From Herbaspirillum sp. ASV7 (GTDB lineage Bacteria > Pseudomonadota > Gammaproteobacteria > Burkholderiales > Burkholderiaceae_D): a DNA stretch of 41,642 nt. The stretch lies in contig NZ_JAELUH010000044.1 in assembly GCF_016429215.1 (NCBI RefSeq), positions 1-41,642 on the forward strand. Direction: 5' to 3'. A model generated the notes under the pieces. That model saw only the letters and a list, made by a program, of their open reading frames with translations, ran no database searches and had not been told where the DNA came from. The translations under genes and the position numbers were made by a program. This document shows positions 17,348-26,110 of the stretch, piece by piece; the first letter of the stretch is position 1, and every line of letters begins with the position of its first letter.

Positions 17348-19660
17348 GTTGGCCGGTGCCTGCTCGCGGCCGCGCTGGTTCTGGTGCTGCGACAGGCGGC
17401 GCGAATCGGTGCGGTCGCCACGCTGCTCGTTGCGCGCGCCCGGTGCCGGGGCGGTGTCGTTCAGGCGCATGGTCAGGGCGATGCGCTTGCGCTTCTCGTC
17501 CACTTCCAGCACCTTGACCTTGACCACCTGGCCGGCCTTGACCACGGTGTGCGGATCCTTGACGTAGCTGTTGGACAGCGCCGAGATATGCACCAGACCA
17601 TCCTGGTGCACGCCGATGTCGACGAAGGCGCCAAAGGCCGCCACGTTGGTGACCACGCCTTCGAGGATCATGTCCACGCGCAGGTCCTTGATCTCTTCCA
17701 CGCCTTCCTTGAAGGTGGCGGTGGTGAACTCGGGACGCGGGTCGCGACCCGGCTTGTCCAGTTCCTTCAGGATGTCGGTGACGGTGGGCACACCGAATTT
17801 CTCATCGGCATACTTGGCCGGCGACAGGCCCTTCAACAGCGAGGTCTGGCCCAGCACGCTCTTCACATCCTTCTTGATGTCGGCCAGGATCTTCTCCACC
17901 AGCGGATAGGATTCCGGGTGGACCGCCGAGGCGTCCAGCGGGTTTTCGCCATTCATCACGCGCAGGAAGCCGGCGGCTTGCTCGAAGGTCTTCTCACCCA
18001 GACGCGGCACCTCGCGCAGGGCGGCCCGCGAGTTGAACATGCCCTTCATGTCGCGGTAGGAGACGATGCTCTGTGCCACGCTGGCGTTCAGACCAGACAC
18101 GCGCGCCAACAGCGGCGCCGAAGCGGTGTTGACGTCCACACCCACGGCGTTGACGCAATCCTCCACCACGGCATCCAGCGAGCGCGCCAGTTGCGACTGG
18201 CTCACGTCGTGCTGGTACTGACCCACGCCGATGGACTTGGGATCGATCTTGACCAGCTCGGCCAGCGGATCCTGCAGGCGACGCGCAATCGAGACCGCAC
18301 CACGCAGCGACACATCCAGGTCCGGCAATTCCTTGGAGGCGAATTCCGAGGCGGAGTAGACCGACGCGCCCGCTTCGGAGACCACGATCTTGGTCAGCTT
18401 GAGCTCGGGGCGCAACTTGATCAGGTCCTGTGCCAGCTTGTCGGTCTCACGCGAGGCGGTGCCGTTGCCGATCGAGATCAGCGAGACATTGTGCTTCTCG
18501 GCCAGTTGCGACAGGGTATGCAGCGAACCGTGCCAGTCATTGCGCGGCTGGTGCGGATAGATGGTATCGGTGGCCACGACCTTGCCGGTGGCATCGACGA
18601 TGGCAACCTTGACGCCGGTGCGCAGCCCCGGGTCCAGGCCCATGGTGGCACGCGGGCCGGCGGGTGCGGCCAGCAGCAGGTCCTTGAGGTTGCGGGCGAA
18701 GACGTTGATGGCCTCCTGCTCGGCCTTCTCGCGCAGGTTGGTCATGAGCTCCGTTTCCAGGTGCATGAAGACCTTCACACGCCAGGCCCAGCGCACCGTG
18801 TCGGAGAGCCACTTGTCGGCTGGACGGCCCTTGTTGGAGACGCCGAAGCGCGAGGCGATACGGCCTTCGCAAGGGTTGTGGGGCGCATCCCACTTGGGCT
18901 TTTCTTCTTCGCTGTCCAGGCGCAGCACCACGTTCAACATCTCTTCGCGGCGGCCACGGAACAGGGCCAGCGCACGGTGCGAGGGAATGGTGGAATAGGT
19001 CTCGGAGTAATCGAAATAGTCGGCGAACTTTTCACCGGCATCCTGCTTGCCCTCGATCACCTTGGATTCGACCACGCCATGCTCGGTCAGGTATTCGCGC
19101 AGGCTTTGCAGCAGCTCGGCGTCTTCCGAGAAACGTTCCATCAGGATCTGGCGCGCGCCATCCAGGGCAGCCTTGGTATCGGCCACGCCAGGGTTGTCGC
19201 CGTTGTCGGTGGTGAAGGCCGGCTTGAGATACTTGGCGGCTTCTTCTTCCGGGTTCAGGCCAGGATCGTTCAACAGCGCATCGGCCAGCTCGGTCAGGCC
19301 GGCTTCGGCGGCGATCTGGGCCTTGGTGCGGCGCTTGGGCTTGTAGGGCAGGTACAGGTCTTCCAGGCGGGTCTTGTCCTCGGCGTGGGTGATGGCGTCC
19401 AGCAGCACCGGCGTCATCTTGCCCTGCTCCTCGATGGAGGCGATGATCGCGGCGCGGCGGTCTTCCAGCTCACGCAGGTAGCGCAGGCGCTCTTCCAGCA
19501 GGCGCAGCTGGATGTCGTCCAGGCCGCCGGTGACCTCCTTGCGGTAACGGGCGATGAAGGGAACGGTGGCACCTTCGTCCAGCAAGGCGATGGCGGCAGC
19601 GACCTGAACCGGCTTGGCGGCGAGTTCAAGGGCGAGTCGTTGTTCGATAGAAGGCAGCAT
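17309..19660 (-). CDS. tex: Transcription accessory protein Tex
   Basis: A 783-residue RNA-binding protein of the Tex/YhgF family, involved in transcription and implicated in RNA decay and stress tolerance. In order it has the N-terminal Tex domain, ending in the [15 protein letters not shown] segment (about residue 110). A YqgF/RNase H-like domain follows with [16 protein letters not shown] and [15 protein letters not shown]. Helix-hairpin-helix repeats come next ([18 protein letters not shown]), then an S1 RNA-binding domain with [28 protein letters not shown]. The tail is charged and Gln/Arg-rich. Length is normal. A good terminator follows. The last 12 codons occur a second time, as a remnant at 15163. 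Confidence 0.96.
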   Translation of the reverse strand: MLPSIEQRLALELAAKPVQVAAAIALLDEGATVPFIARYRKEVTGGLDDIQLRLLEERLRYLRELEDRRAAIIASIEEQGKMTPVLLDAITHAEDKTRLEDLYLPYKPKRRTKAQIAAEAGLTELADALLNDPGLNPEEEAAKYLKPAFTTDNGDNPGVADTKAALDGARQILMERFSEDAELLQSLREYLTEHGVVESKVIEGKQDAGEKFADYFDYSETYSTIPSHRALALFRGRREEMLNVVLRLDSEEEKPKWDAPHNPCEGRIASRFGVSNKGRPADKWLSDTVRWAWRVKVFMHLETELMTNLREKAEQEAINVFARNLKDLLLAAPAGPRATMGLDPGLRTGVKVAIVDATGKVVATDTIYPHQPRNDWHGSLHTLSQLAEKHNVSLISIGNGTASRETDKLAQDLIKLRPELKLTKIVVSEAGASVYSASEFASKELPDLDVSLRGAVSIARRLQDPLAELVKIDPKSIGVGQYQHDVSQSQLARSLDAVVEDCVNAVGVDVNTASAPLLARVSGLNASVAQSIVSYRDMKGMFNSRAALREVPRLGEKTFEQAAGFLRVMNGENPLDASAVHPESYPLVEKILADIKKDVKSVLGQTSLLKGLSPAKYADEKFGVPTVTDILKELDKPGRDPRPEFTTATFKEGVEEIKDLRVDMILEGVVTNVAAFGAFVDIGVHQDGLVHISALSNSYVKDPHTVVKAGQVVKVKVLEVDEKRKRIALTMRLNDTAPAPGARNEQRGDRTDSRRLSQHQNQRGREQAPANNAMAAAFAKLKG

Positions 19661-19875
19661 GGTGAAACCCAGTCAACAAATAAACGGTAAAGAAAAACAA
19701 GCGTTGGATGATACGCAATTCAGACACATGCGCCAATCTTGACATGGCGCGATTGCACCAAAAAACCCGCAGCACAAACGGGCAGGGCCGGCGCAGCATT
19801 GGACGGGCGGCGGCAAAGCCGGGATAATCGCCGCTTCGACGTCGTCCATGGCGTACCTCTATTCATTCTTGCAAC

Positions 19876-20454
19876 ATGTCCATCCGTCTTATCGTCGGTC
19901 TCGGCAATCCCGGCCCCGAGTACGAACAAACCCGCCACAACGCCGGATTCTGGCTGGTCGACAATCTCGCCGGTCCGGTGCGCCTGGCGCGTGAAGCGCG
20001 CTTCAATGCGCTGGCCGGCAAGACCAGCATCGCCGGCAGCGAAGTATGGCTGCTGGAGCCGCAGACCTACATGAACCGCTCCGGCCAGTCGGTCGGTGCG
20101 CTGGCGCGTTTCTACAAGATCACGCCCGACGAGGTGCTGGTGGTGCATGACGAACTGGACCTGCCGCCGGGTGCGGCCAAGATCAAGAAAGGCGGCTCCT
20201 CTGGCGGCCACAATGGCTTGAAGGACATCACCGCGGCGCTGGGTACCCAGGACTACTGGCGCCTGCGCCTGGGCATCGGTCATCCGCGCACGCTGGGCCT
20301 GCAGCAACCGGTGGCGGACTTCGTGTTGCATCGGCCGCGCAAGGAAGAACAGGTCTTGATCAACGAAGCCCTGGACAAGAGCCTTAACGTGATTCCCCTG
20401 CTGGTGCAGGGCAAGTTCGAACAGGCCATGATGGAATTGCATACCGGGAAGTGA
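19876..20454 (+). CDS. pth: Peptidyl-tRNA hydrolase
   Basis: A 192-residue enzyme that frees tRNA from stalled peptidyl-tRNA in the cytoplasm. The signature [20 protein letters not shown] contains the catalytic His21. [15 protein letters not shown] and [11 protein letters not shown] with [15 protein letters not shown] are the other conserved blocks. Length matches the family. It is divergent from tex with a 215-bp gap, and no strong Shine-Dalgarno is visible before the ATG. In many relatives it follows rplY and precedes ychF; neither is here. Confidence 0.95.
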   Translation: MSIRLIVGLGNPGPEYEQTRHNAGFWLVDNLAGPVRLAREARFNALAGKTSIAGSEVWLLEPQTYMNRSGQSVGALARFYKITPDEVLVVHDELDLPPGAAKIKKGGSSGGHNGLKDITAALGTQDYWRLRLGIGHPRTLGLQQPVADFVLHRPRKEEQVLINEALDKSLNVIPLLVQGKFEQAMMELHTGK

Positions 20455-20470
20455 GCGCAAGGCGTGCAAG

Positions 20471-20523
20471 GCTAAGTTTTTCGTCATGGGCTTGTTAGAC
20501 ACCGACCATTCAGGACTAACAAG
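20471..20523. repeat. Short inverted repeat with TTAG cores after pth
   Basis: CTTGTTAG (20491-20498) is inverted as CTAACAAG (20516-20523). Just before it is GCTAAGTTTTTCG (20471-20483), whose complement CGAAAAACTTAG recurs at 29898-29909. It belongs with the TTAG-containing intergenic motifs discussed under findings. Confidence 0.5.
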
Positions 20524-20559
20524 ATTCCCGCAGGCAAAGACAGGACCAGCACAAGAACA

Positions 20560-20592
20560 AAGGGGCGCCCGCCATGCGGACGCCCCTTTTTT
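20560..20592. terminator. Terminator between pth and dsbC
   Basis: AAGGGGCG (20560-20567) pairs with CGCCCCTT (20581-20588), and CCGC with GCGG inside it, followed by a T-run. It lies between two convergent genes; the best T-run serves pth. Confidence 0.85.
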
Positions 20593-20598
20593 ATGGGC

Positions 20599-21366
20599 TT
20601 ACTTGAGCGAGGACAGTTTCTGTTCCAGGCCCTTGGCGTCGACCGCACCCGGGATGCGCGAGCCATCGGTGAAGATGATGGTCGGTGTGCCGGTGATCTT
20701 GAGCTTCTTGCCCAGTGCCAGCACGTCTTCATGCGGGGCATTGCAGGAGGTGGCAGCGGCCGGTGCTTCCTTGCCGCTCACCATCCACTCGTTCCAGGCC
20801 TTGCTCGGATTGGGCGCACACCAGATGTTGCGCGACTTGACGATGGAGTCCGGCGACAGGATGTTGTACTGGAAGGTGTAATAGGTGATGTTGTCCACCT
20901 CCTGCAGGGTCTTGTGCAGACGCTTGCAGTAGATGCAGTTGGGATCCTCGAAGATGGCGATCACGCGCTTGCCATTGCCCTTGACGGTCTTGATGGCCTT
21001 GTCCAGCGGCAGGCCCGAGAACGGCACCTGGTTCAGCGAATCGATCTTTTCCTTGGTGTAGTCGCGGTAGGTCTGCGAATCGACCACGCGACCGATGAAG
21101 AGATACTGGGCCTTGGCATCGGTATAGATCACATCGCCATCGATCTGGATTTCGTAGAGACCGGCATAGGGCGTCTTGGTCACGGAATCGACCTTGGCAT
21201 CCTTGCCCAGGCGCGGCTCGATGAGTTTCTTGATGGTGGCTTCGATGCTGTCGGCGGCCTCGGCCTGCGCATGGGCGCTCACGCCGACGACGGTGGAAAC
21301 CAGCAGCATGGCGGCCATGCTCAGATGGCGTAGCTTGCTGCTCGTTGTGCTAAAAATTTTTTTCAT
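20599..21366 (-). CDS. dsbC: Thiol:disulfide interchange protein DsbC
   Basis: A 255-residue periplasmic disulfide isomerase. Residues 1-33 are a signal peptide ending AHA. The N-terminal dimerisation domain (about 36-95) is followed by a linker and a thioredoxin-fold domain. The active site is C144-I-Y-C147 in FEDPNCIYCKRLH, and the cis-Pro motif is TGTPT near the end. A second cysteine pair (CAPN and TSCNAP) matches the structural disulfide of DsbC. It lies downstream of the UbiH-type gene on the same strand after a 183-bp gap. Confidence 0.93.
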   Translation of the reverse strand: MKKIFSTTSSKLRHLSMAAMLLVSTVVGVSAHAQAEAADSIEATIKKLIEPRLGKDAKVDSVTKTPYAGLYEIQIDGDVIYTDAKAQYLFIGRVVDSQTYRDYTKEKIDSLNQVPFSGLPLDKAIKTVKGNGKRVIAIFEDPNCIYCKRLHKTLQEVDNITYYTFQYNILSPDSIVKSRNIWCAPNPSKAWNEWMVSGKEAPAAATSCNAPHEDVLALGKKLKITGTPTIIFTDGSRIPGAVDAKGLEQKLSSLK

Positions 21367-21549
21367 GCTCGTCCTGATTCAAATCAAACGCCTCGACAAT
21401 CTTCGCGACGTCGGCCGGAAAGCCGCGCCAGTACTGCCTTTGCGCTCACCTGTTTTAAATGGTTGTGAATGATTCCAAAGAGTGGCACAGCCCACCGCGC
21501 GGGGAACGCCATCCGATGAAGGCCCTACCTTACCCTAAATCGTCTGCCC

Positions 21550-22791
21550 TCACCGCCCCAGGGCATGCGCGATCAGACGGCGCTTGAGCACCGGCAGATG
21601 GTTGACCAGGCTCATGCCGAGATTGCGTACCAGCCGCACCGGCTCAGCCTCGGTAGAGAAGAGTCGATGCAGGCCGTCGGTGGCGATCTGCATCAGCAGC
21701 ACTTCTTCCTTGCGGGCGCGGCCATAGCGGCGCAGCACGCGGTCATCGCCGCAATCGTACTGGGGCTCGCGCTTGACCAGGGTCTCGATCAGGGCATCGA
21801 CGTCGCCGAAGCCCAGGTTCATGCCATGACCGGCCATGGGGTGGACCGCGTGGGCAGCGTCGCCAATCAGGGCCACGCGCGGCGCGATCATCGCATGCGG
21901 CTTGATCAGGCGCAGCGGGAAGGCCTTGGCCACCTCGGGCTGCAGCGGTGTCAATTGGCCCAGCACCGGGGCCGCCCATTGCGCCAGGCGCCCGGCCAGC
22001 TCCGACAGCGGCAGGCGCATCAATTGCTCGGCCAGCGCCACCGGCGCCGACCAGACCAGCGAGACGCGGTTACCCGGCAACGGCAGCAAGGCAATAATGC
22101 CCTCGGTGGGGCTGAACCACTGATGGGCCACGCCGCGATGCGGCAGCTCGCAGCTGAAATTGGTGACGATGGCGTTTTGCCCGTAGGAGCGGTAATCGAG
22201 GCCGATATCGCACTGGCCGCGCACCCAGGAATTGGCGCCATCGGCCCCGACCACCAGGGCAGCCGACAGCGACTGGCCGGCCTCCAGCGTCAGCGTGGCG
22301 GCCTCGGCGCTGACCGACAAGGCGGTCGCGCGGCCCTGGACCACGCGCACATTGGGTGCGAAGCGCAGGGCGGCATCCAATGCCTGGTCGAGGTTGCGGC
22401 CCTCGACGATCCAGGCCAGGGCATCCGTGCGAGCGGCGTAGGCATCGAAGCTGAGCAACCCGGGCTTGGCCTTCTCGGCCAGGCCGTCACCCTGCACGGT
22501 CATGTTATCCACGGGAGCGATGCGTTCAACATCCATGGCATCCCAGACACGTACCGAGGACAGCAGACGGTGGGCGGTATGGTTCAGGGCATAGACGCGC
22601 ACATCCCAGCTAGCGTCATCGGGTGGCGCGGCCTTGGTGGGAGGGGCCAGCAGCGTCACCTTCAAGCCCGCCTGCGCCAGCCCCAGCGCCGCGGTCTTGC
22701 CGACGGCGCCGTCGCCGACGATGCAGATATCAGAGCCAGCCGCAGCCGGCGAAGAGGATGAGGGATGTGCGTGGGTAGTCATGCGGGGCAT
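21550..22791 (-). CDS. UbiH/UbiF/VisC family FAD-dependent hydroxylase
   Basis: A 413-residue flavoprotein monooxygenase of the ubiquinone-biosynthesis hydroxylase family. The FAD dinucleotide fold is IVGDGAVGKTAALGLAQAG near residues 24-42. The later FAD/NAD motif is GADGANSWVR, and GDAAHAVHPMAGHGMNLGFGD binds the FAD ribityl. Which ring position it hydroxylates cannot be told, so I give no symbol; betaproteobacteria carry several such enzymes (UbiF, UbiH, UbiL, UbiM). An in-frame ATG three codons in is an equally possible start. It is followed by dsbC on the same strand. Confidence 0.88.
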   Translation of the reverse strand: MPRMTTHAHPSSSSPAAAGSDICIVGDGAVGKTAALGLAQAGLKVTLLAPPTKAAPPDDASWDVRVYALNHTAHRLLSSVRVWDAMDVERIAPVDNMTVQGDGLAEKAKPGLLSFDAYAARTDALAWIVEGRNLDQALDAALRFAPNVRVVQGRATALSVSAEAATLTLEAGQSLSAALVVGADGANSWVRGQCDIGLDYRSYGQNAIVTNFSCELPHRGVAHQWFSPTEGIIALLPLPGNRVSLVWSAPVALAEQLMRLPLSELAGRLAQWAAPVLGQLTPLQPEVAKAFPLRLIKPHAMIAPRVALIGDAAHAVHPMAGHGMNLGFGDVDALIETLVKREPQYDCGDDRVLRRYGRARKEEVLLMQIATDGLHRLFSTEAEPVRLVRNLGMSLVNHLPVLKRRLIAHALGR

Positions 22792-22829
22792 TATAAACGG
22801 GGACGTGAAAACTATTTTTCAAAAAGGCC

Positions 22830-22857
22830 TTGCATAATTTCTTAAAGTGACTATACT
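22830..22857 (+). promoter_or_regulatory. Sigma-70 promoter of the tRNA-Phe gene
   Basis: TTGCAT (22830-22835) and TATACT (22852-22857) are 16 bp apart. Transcription would start near 22864, just before the tRNA at 22868. Confidence 0.75.
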
Positions 22858-22867
22858 TGTCGCTCTT

Positions 22868-22943
22868 GGCCTGGTAGCTCAGTTGGTAGAGCAGAGGATT
22901 GAAAATCCTTGTGTCGGTGGTTCGATTCCGCCCCGGGCCACCA
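22868..22943 (+). tRNA. tRNA-Phe (GAA)
   Basis: A 76-nt cloverleaf: acceptor GGCCTGG with CCGGGCC, D arm GCTC/GAGC, anticodon arm GAGGA-TTGAAAA-TCCTT giving anticodon GAA, and T arm GGTGG-TTCGATT-CCGCC. The discriminator is A and CCA is encoded (22941-22943). A strong promoter precedes it and a terminator follows nine bases later, so it is a single-tRNA unit. Confidence 0.97.
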
Positions 22944-22951
22944 AGTTACAG

Positions 22952-22979
22952 AAAACGCCAACCTTCGGGTTGGCGTTTT
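22952..22979 (+). terminator. Terminator of tRNA-Phe
   Basis: AAAACGCCAACC (22952-22963) and GGTTGGCGTTTT (22968-22979) form a perfect stem closed by a stable TTCG tetraloop, with a T-run on the right. It is symmetric, so it may also end the minus-strand gene downstream (ends 23051). Confidence 0.93.
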
Positions 22980-23050
22980 TCATTTCTGCGCCAGAAAATC
23001 CCAGGCGCAGATGCGCCCTTCCCCTTGCTCGCGACATCTACCGCAGCAAC

Positions 23051-24130
23051 CTACTCATCCGCATGCCGCGCCTGAATCGCATCCACCTCCGGCAGGATGC
23101 GCATGAATGCCTCCACCAGCGCCGGATCAAACGCCTTGCCGCTGTTGGCGCGCAAATAATCTACCGCCTGCGCCTGCGTCCACGCTTCCTTGTAGGGCCT
23201 TACCGAGACCAGCGCATCATAGACGTCGCAGATGGTGGCGATGCGGCCTTCCAGCGGGATCTCTTCTCCGCGCAAGCCGGCCGGATAGCCACCGCCGTCC
23301 CAGCGCTCATGGTGCGTGAGCGAAATGCGTCGCGCCATCCGGATCACTTCCGATGGATAGTCCGGAATGATGGTCGCGCCGATGTCGGGATGGGTGCGCA
23401 TGACATCCTGCTCTTCCGGGCTGAGGCGGCCCGGCTTGAGCAGGATGCTGTCGGGAATGCCGATCTTGCCCACGTCGTGCAGGGGACTGGCGATCTGGAT
23501 CATCTGCGCCCATGGCGCTCCCATGTCGATCTCGGTGGCCAGGGCCTGGCACATCTGGCTCATGCGTACCAGGTGATGGCCGGTCTCGTTATCGCGGAAC
23601 TCGCCGGCGCGCGCCAGCGCGAAGTTGAGCTCGTTGGCCATCTGGCGCAGGGCATCCACCTGGGAGTCGTAGTAGACCGTGGTGGAGATGCCCATGTCCA
23701 GGCTGGTGACCCGATTGATGGCCGAGAGGTAGCGGTGCTGACGGGAGGGGTCATCGGTGATGTGCTCCAGGATGACCTTGCTCAACTGGTCCAGCATCAG
23801 CGTGTAGGTGCCCATGTAGAAACGCAGGTCGACGCCGAGTCGATAGTGCGCTTCGCCGATGCGGCGCGCCGCCGCCAGGTAGGCATCGTCGAAATTGCCG
23901 GAGAACACGAAGCGCTGCCAGTGATGCCGCTGTGCCGCCTTGGCGCGCGCCATGGAGTCGGCATTGGCAAACATCTTGCGCGTAGCGGGATTGGCCTGGA
24001 TCACGGCGTAGACCGCATCGAGCATGGCGTCGAGCTTGCGCTCTAGCAGCGGCGCGACCTCCCCCAGGACTTCGCGCGTGGAAGCATCGATGGAAAGGAA
24101 ATCGAGCCACTCGTTGAGGCGTAGATGCAT
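23051..24130 (-). CDS. Globin-coupled HD-GYP cyclic-di-GMP phosphodiesterase (predicted)
   Basis: A 359-residue cytoplasmic protein with two parts. Residues 1-160 match the protoglobin/globin-coupled sensor fold: FVFSGNFDDAYLAAARRIGEAHYRLGV places H95 as the likely proximal haem ligand, and FYMGTYTLMLDQL follows. Residues 175-355 are an HD-GYP domain with H218-D219 in LHDVGKIGIPD, HHE 273-275 and GYP 281-283. HD-GYP enzymes break down cyclic-di-GMP, so oxygen or another gas may control that activity. I chose the ATG at 24130; a GTG at 24172 would add 14 residues. Haem binding and catalysis are predictions. Confidence 0.88.
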   Translation of the reverse strand: MHLRLNEWLDFLSIDASTREVLGEVAPLLERKLDAMLDAVYAVIQANPATRKMFANADSMARAKAAQRHHWQRFVFSGNFDDAYLAAARRIGEAHYRLGVDLRFYMGTYTLMLDQLSKVILEHITDDPSRQHRYLSAINRVTSLDMGISTTVYYDSQVDALRQMANELNFALARAGEFRDNETGHHLVRMSQMCQALATEIDMGAPWAQMIQIASPLHDVGKIGIPDSILLKPGRLSPEEQDVMRTHPDIGATIIPDYPSEVIRMARRISLTHHERWDGGGYPAGLRGEEIPLEGRIATICDVYDALVSVRPYKEAWTQAQAVDYLRANSGKAFDPALVEAFMRILPEVDAIQARHADE

Positions 24131-24204
24131 GAGGTTTTTGTGATTGTTATCGGAGTCGCCAGCGCCTCGCACCCGTTGCGGAAAGAGGCTCGTCAGGCTC
24201 GCCG

Positions 24205-24224
24205 GGCTTGGTCAGAACCAAGCC
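24205..24224. other. Small perfect hairpin between two minus-strand genes
   Basis: GGCTTGGT (24205-24212) pairs with ACCAAGCC (24217-24224) around a CAGA loop. No T-run lies on either side. It could be a processed end of the upstream MotB-like operon or part of the leader of the HD-GYP gene. Confidence 0.4.
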
Positions 24225-24400
24225 ATCGGCCAATATACAAGTCGGGGGGATGTTCCGAATTTGATGCAGGACAAACCCGCAGGAATTAGAAAGACCGCGC
24301 AGGCCTTGCACATCCGATTTCCTGCGCCCGCTGTGCGGTTTCTCACAGGGCGGCGCAAACAATGCGTAACTTTCCCGCAAGCAAAAAGGATGCTCCTGCT

Positions 24401-25195
24401 TTACTTCTTCTCCACGCCATTCACGAACCGTACCTCCACCCGCCGATTGCGCTCATCGCTGGCATCCAGTCCCGGCAGGGGTTGCGAATCGCCGTAACCC
24501 GCCACGATCACGCGTCGCGCGGCCTCGGGGGCGCTGTGGCCGATCAGCAGCAGGCGCGCTTCGCGGGCCCGTGCGGCCGAGAGGGTGATGTTGTCGTCAT
24601 AGACCGTGCAGAAGGCGCGGCGATCGGTCACGGGGGCTTTCACCGGCTTGTCGTCGGTATGTCCCTCGACATAGATGCGCCCAGCCGGGTTCTGGCGCAG
24701 GTACGCGGCGATGCGCTCTTCCACCTGGGCAAAGGCGGCGCGGGCTTCGGGCTCGACGCAGGCACTGCCACGGCGGAAGGCGCCTTCCTTCAGGGTGATC
24801 TTGCCGGCCTCGGTGTCCACCGCCACCAGACTGGCGGCGCCCTGCTGCGCAAACACCGTCTGCACCTGACGCAACACCACCGTCAGGCCCGGTCCTTGCG
24901 TTTCGCTGCCGGCTGCGCTGCCCTCCGGTGCCTGCGCTGCCGGCAGCGCGGGCGCCTGGGATTGCCCCTGGGCGGGTGCGGCCGCAGCGGGTGCAGCGGG
25001 GGCCGCTGGCGTCACGGCGGTCGTCGCAGGGGTGGCCGGGGTCGCCACCTGCGCCACCTGACGCGCCTCGTCAGCCTGCGCCTGCACTGCCCCCGGACCG
25101 CCCGCGCGCATCACCGCCAACATCAGTACCAGCACTGCCACCACGCCCGTCATCAGGTTGGCAACAACGATCCACTCGCTATGCTTGTCCTTCAT
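24401..25195 (-). CDS. MotB/ZorB-like OmpA-domain membrane protein
   Basis: A 264-residue protein. One membrane helix (residues 8-29, EWIVVANLMTGVVAVLVLML) is followed by an Ala/Pro/Gln-rich linker to about residue 100. The C-terminal OmpA-type peptidoglycan-binding domain carries GHTDDKPV, NITLSAARAREA, GYGDSQPLPG and RNRRVEVRF. The helix aligns with the stator helix of MotB (ADFMT) and ZorB (SDLMTG), but the ion-carrying Asp is Asn13 here. It forms a pair with the upstream MotA-like gene (15-bp gap). No flagellar and no Zorya helicase genes are near. It may anchor a structure to the cell wall without ion flow. Confidence 0.8.
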   Translation of the reverse strand: MKDKHSEWIVVANLMTGVVAVLVLMLAVMRAGGPGAVQAQADEARQVAQVATPATPATTAVTPAAPAAPAAAAPAQGQSQAPALPAAQAPEGSAAGSETQGPGLTVVLRQVQTVFAQQGAASLVAVDTEAGKITLKEGAFRRGSACVEPEARAAFAQVEERIAAYLRQNPAGRIYVEGHTDDKPVKAPVTDRRAFCTVYDDNITLSAARAREARLLLIGHSAPEAARRVIVAGYGDSQPLPGLDASDERNRRVEVRFVNGVEKK

Positions 25196-25210
25196 GGCCC
25201 TCTCCGCGCA

Positions 25211-25906
25211 TCAGTCTTGTCGTGTGCTCTGACGCCGCAGGGCATCCAGCAGCTCGGCGTGGCGCAGATGGGCGCGTTGTGCCTCGGCCTGCTGCGCCAC
25301 CAGCAAGGCATTGCCGGCCTCGCGGATAGCGTCGATGAGGCGCTGCTGCTGGTCGGCCTGCTGTTGCGCCTGGTGCGCACCGGCCTGCTCCTGCAGGCGC
25401 CTGAGGGTGAACGTGCTCCAGGCCAGGCGCGCCTGCTCGTGGGCGCCGACGGTGAACCAGATCTTCAGGAGCAGGAAGGCCAGGATGCCCCAGGTGGATA
25501 TCTTGAACTTGGCACCCAGGGCATCGACGACCGCGCCCAGCGCGCCCGGTGCCTGTTGCCCGCCCAGCACGCCAGCGGTATCGCTCAATGCCAGGCCCAG
25601 TCCGATGAAGCTGCCCAGCAGGCCGGCGATGAGCAACAGGCCCGGCAACACGGCGGCCCAGCGCTCCGCGCTGGTGGCAACAGCTTCGCTCAGCTCTTCC
25701 GCAGTCGTCTGCGCTGGCAGCGCCCCGCCCGGCCCGGCCAACATGGTCAGGCGCCGCTCCCACTGATCGGCGCGCGCGGAGCGCGCCAGCAGCAGCGGGG
25801 TCACGATCACGACCGCCAGGAACACCACCGCAAATGCCATCTGCAAGCCACCATAGGTGGTCCCATCCCATTGCGGCAGCAGGAAGGCCAGTACCGATTT
25901 ATCCAT
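25211..25906 (-). CDS. MotA/ZorA-like membrane protein
   Basis: A 231-residue protein with membrane segments at about residues 20-42, 84-108 and 140-160. AERWAAVLPGLLLIAGLLGSFIGLGLAL and ALGAKFKISTWGILAFLLLKIWF match the two core helices of the MotA/ExbB/ZorA group. The last 70 residues (QEQAGAHQAQQQADQQQRL onward) form a predicted coiled coil, like the ZorA tail but far shorter. ZorA of Zorya defence systems is usually several hundred residues longer. It is upstream of and coupled to the MotB-like gene, so the two should form one inner-membrane complex. Role unknown. Confidence 0.75.
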   Translation of the reverse strand: MDKSVLAFLLPQWDGTTYGGLQMAFAVVFLAVVIVTPLLLARSARADQWERRLTMLAGPGGALPAQTTAEELSEAVATSAERWAAVLPGLLLIAGLLGSFIGLGLALSDTAGVLGGQQAPGALGAVVDALGAKFKISTWGILAFLLLKIWFTVGAHEQARLAWSTFTLRRLQEQAGAHQAQQQADQQQRLIDAIREAGNALLVAQQAEAQRAHLRHAELLDALRRQSTRQD

Positions 25907-26110
25907 GCCTGCCCCCCGCGCGCGCGTCCAATGCCTTCATGCCTGCCCCTTATGTCTTGGTCTGGTTACCGCATGTAAAGGCTGAAGATTATCAGAAAGA
26001 CTACATGGCCGGACCTAAATAACGCCAGGCACAGACACGAACCTCCCCCTGGTCGCACCCCGCTGCTGGGGCAGCTTGCAGGCCCTCGCGGGCTACGCGA
26101 CAATGCCGCG

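Noticed and set aside
17384..19690. A 768-codon plus-strand open frame opposite tex
   Set aside because: It mirrors the codons of tex, is very rich in His, Gln, Gly and Arg as antisense frames of GC-rich genes are, and has no domain pattern.
24401..25906. A complete Zorya phage-defence system
   Set aside because: Only the membrane pair is present; no ZorC, ZorD or ZorE lies nearby, the ZorA-like protein is far too short, and the channel Asp is missing.
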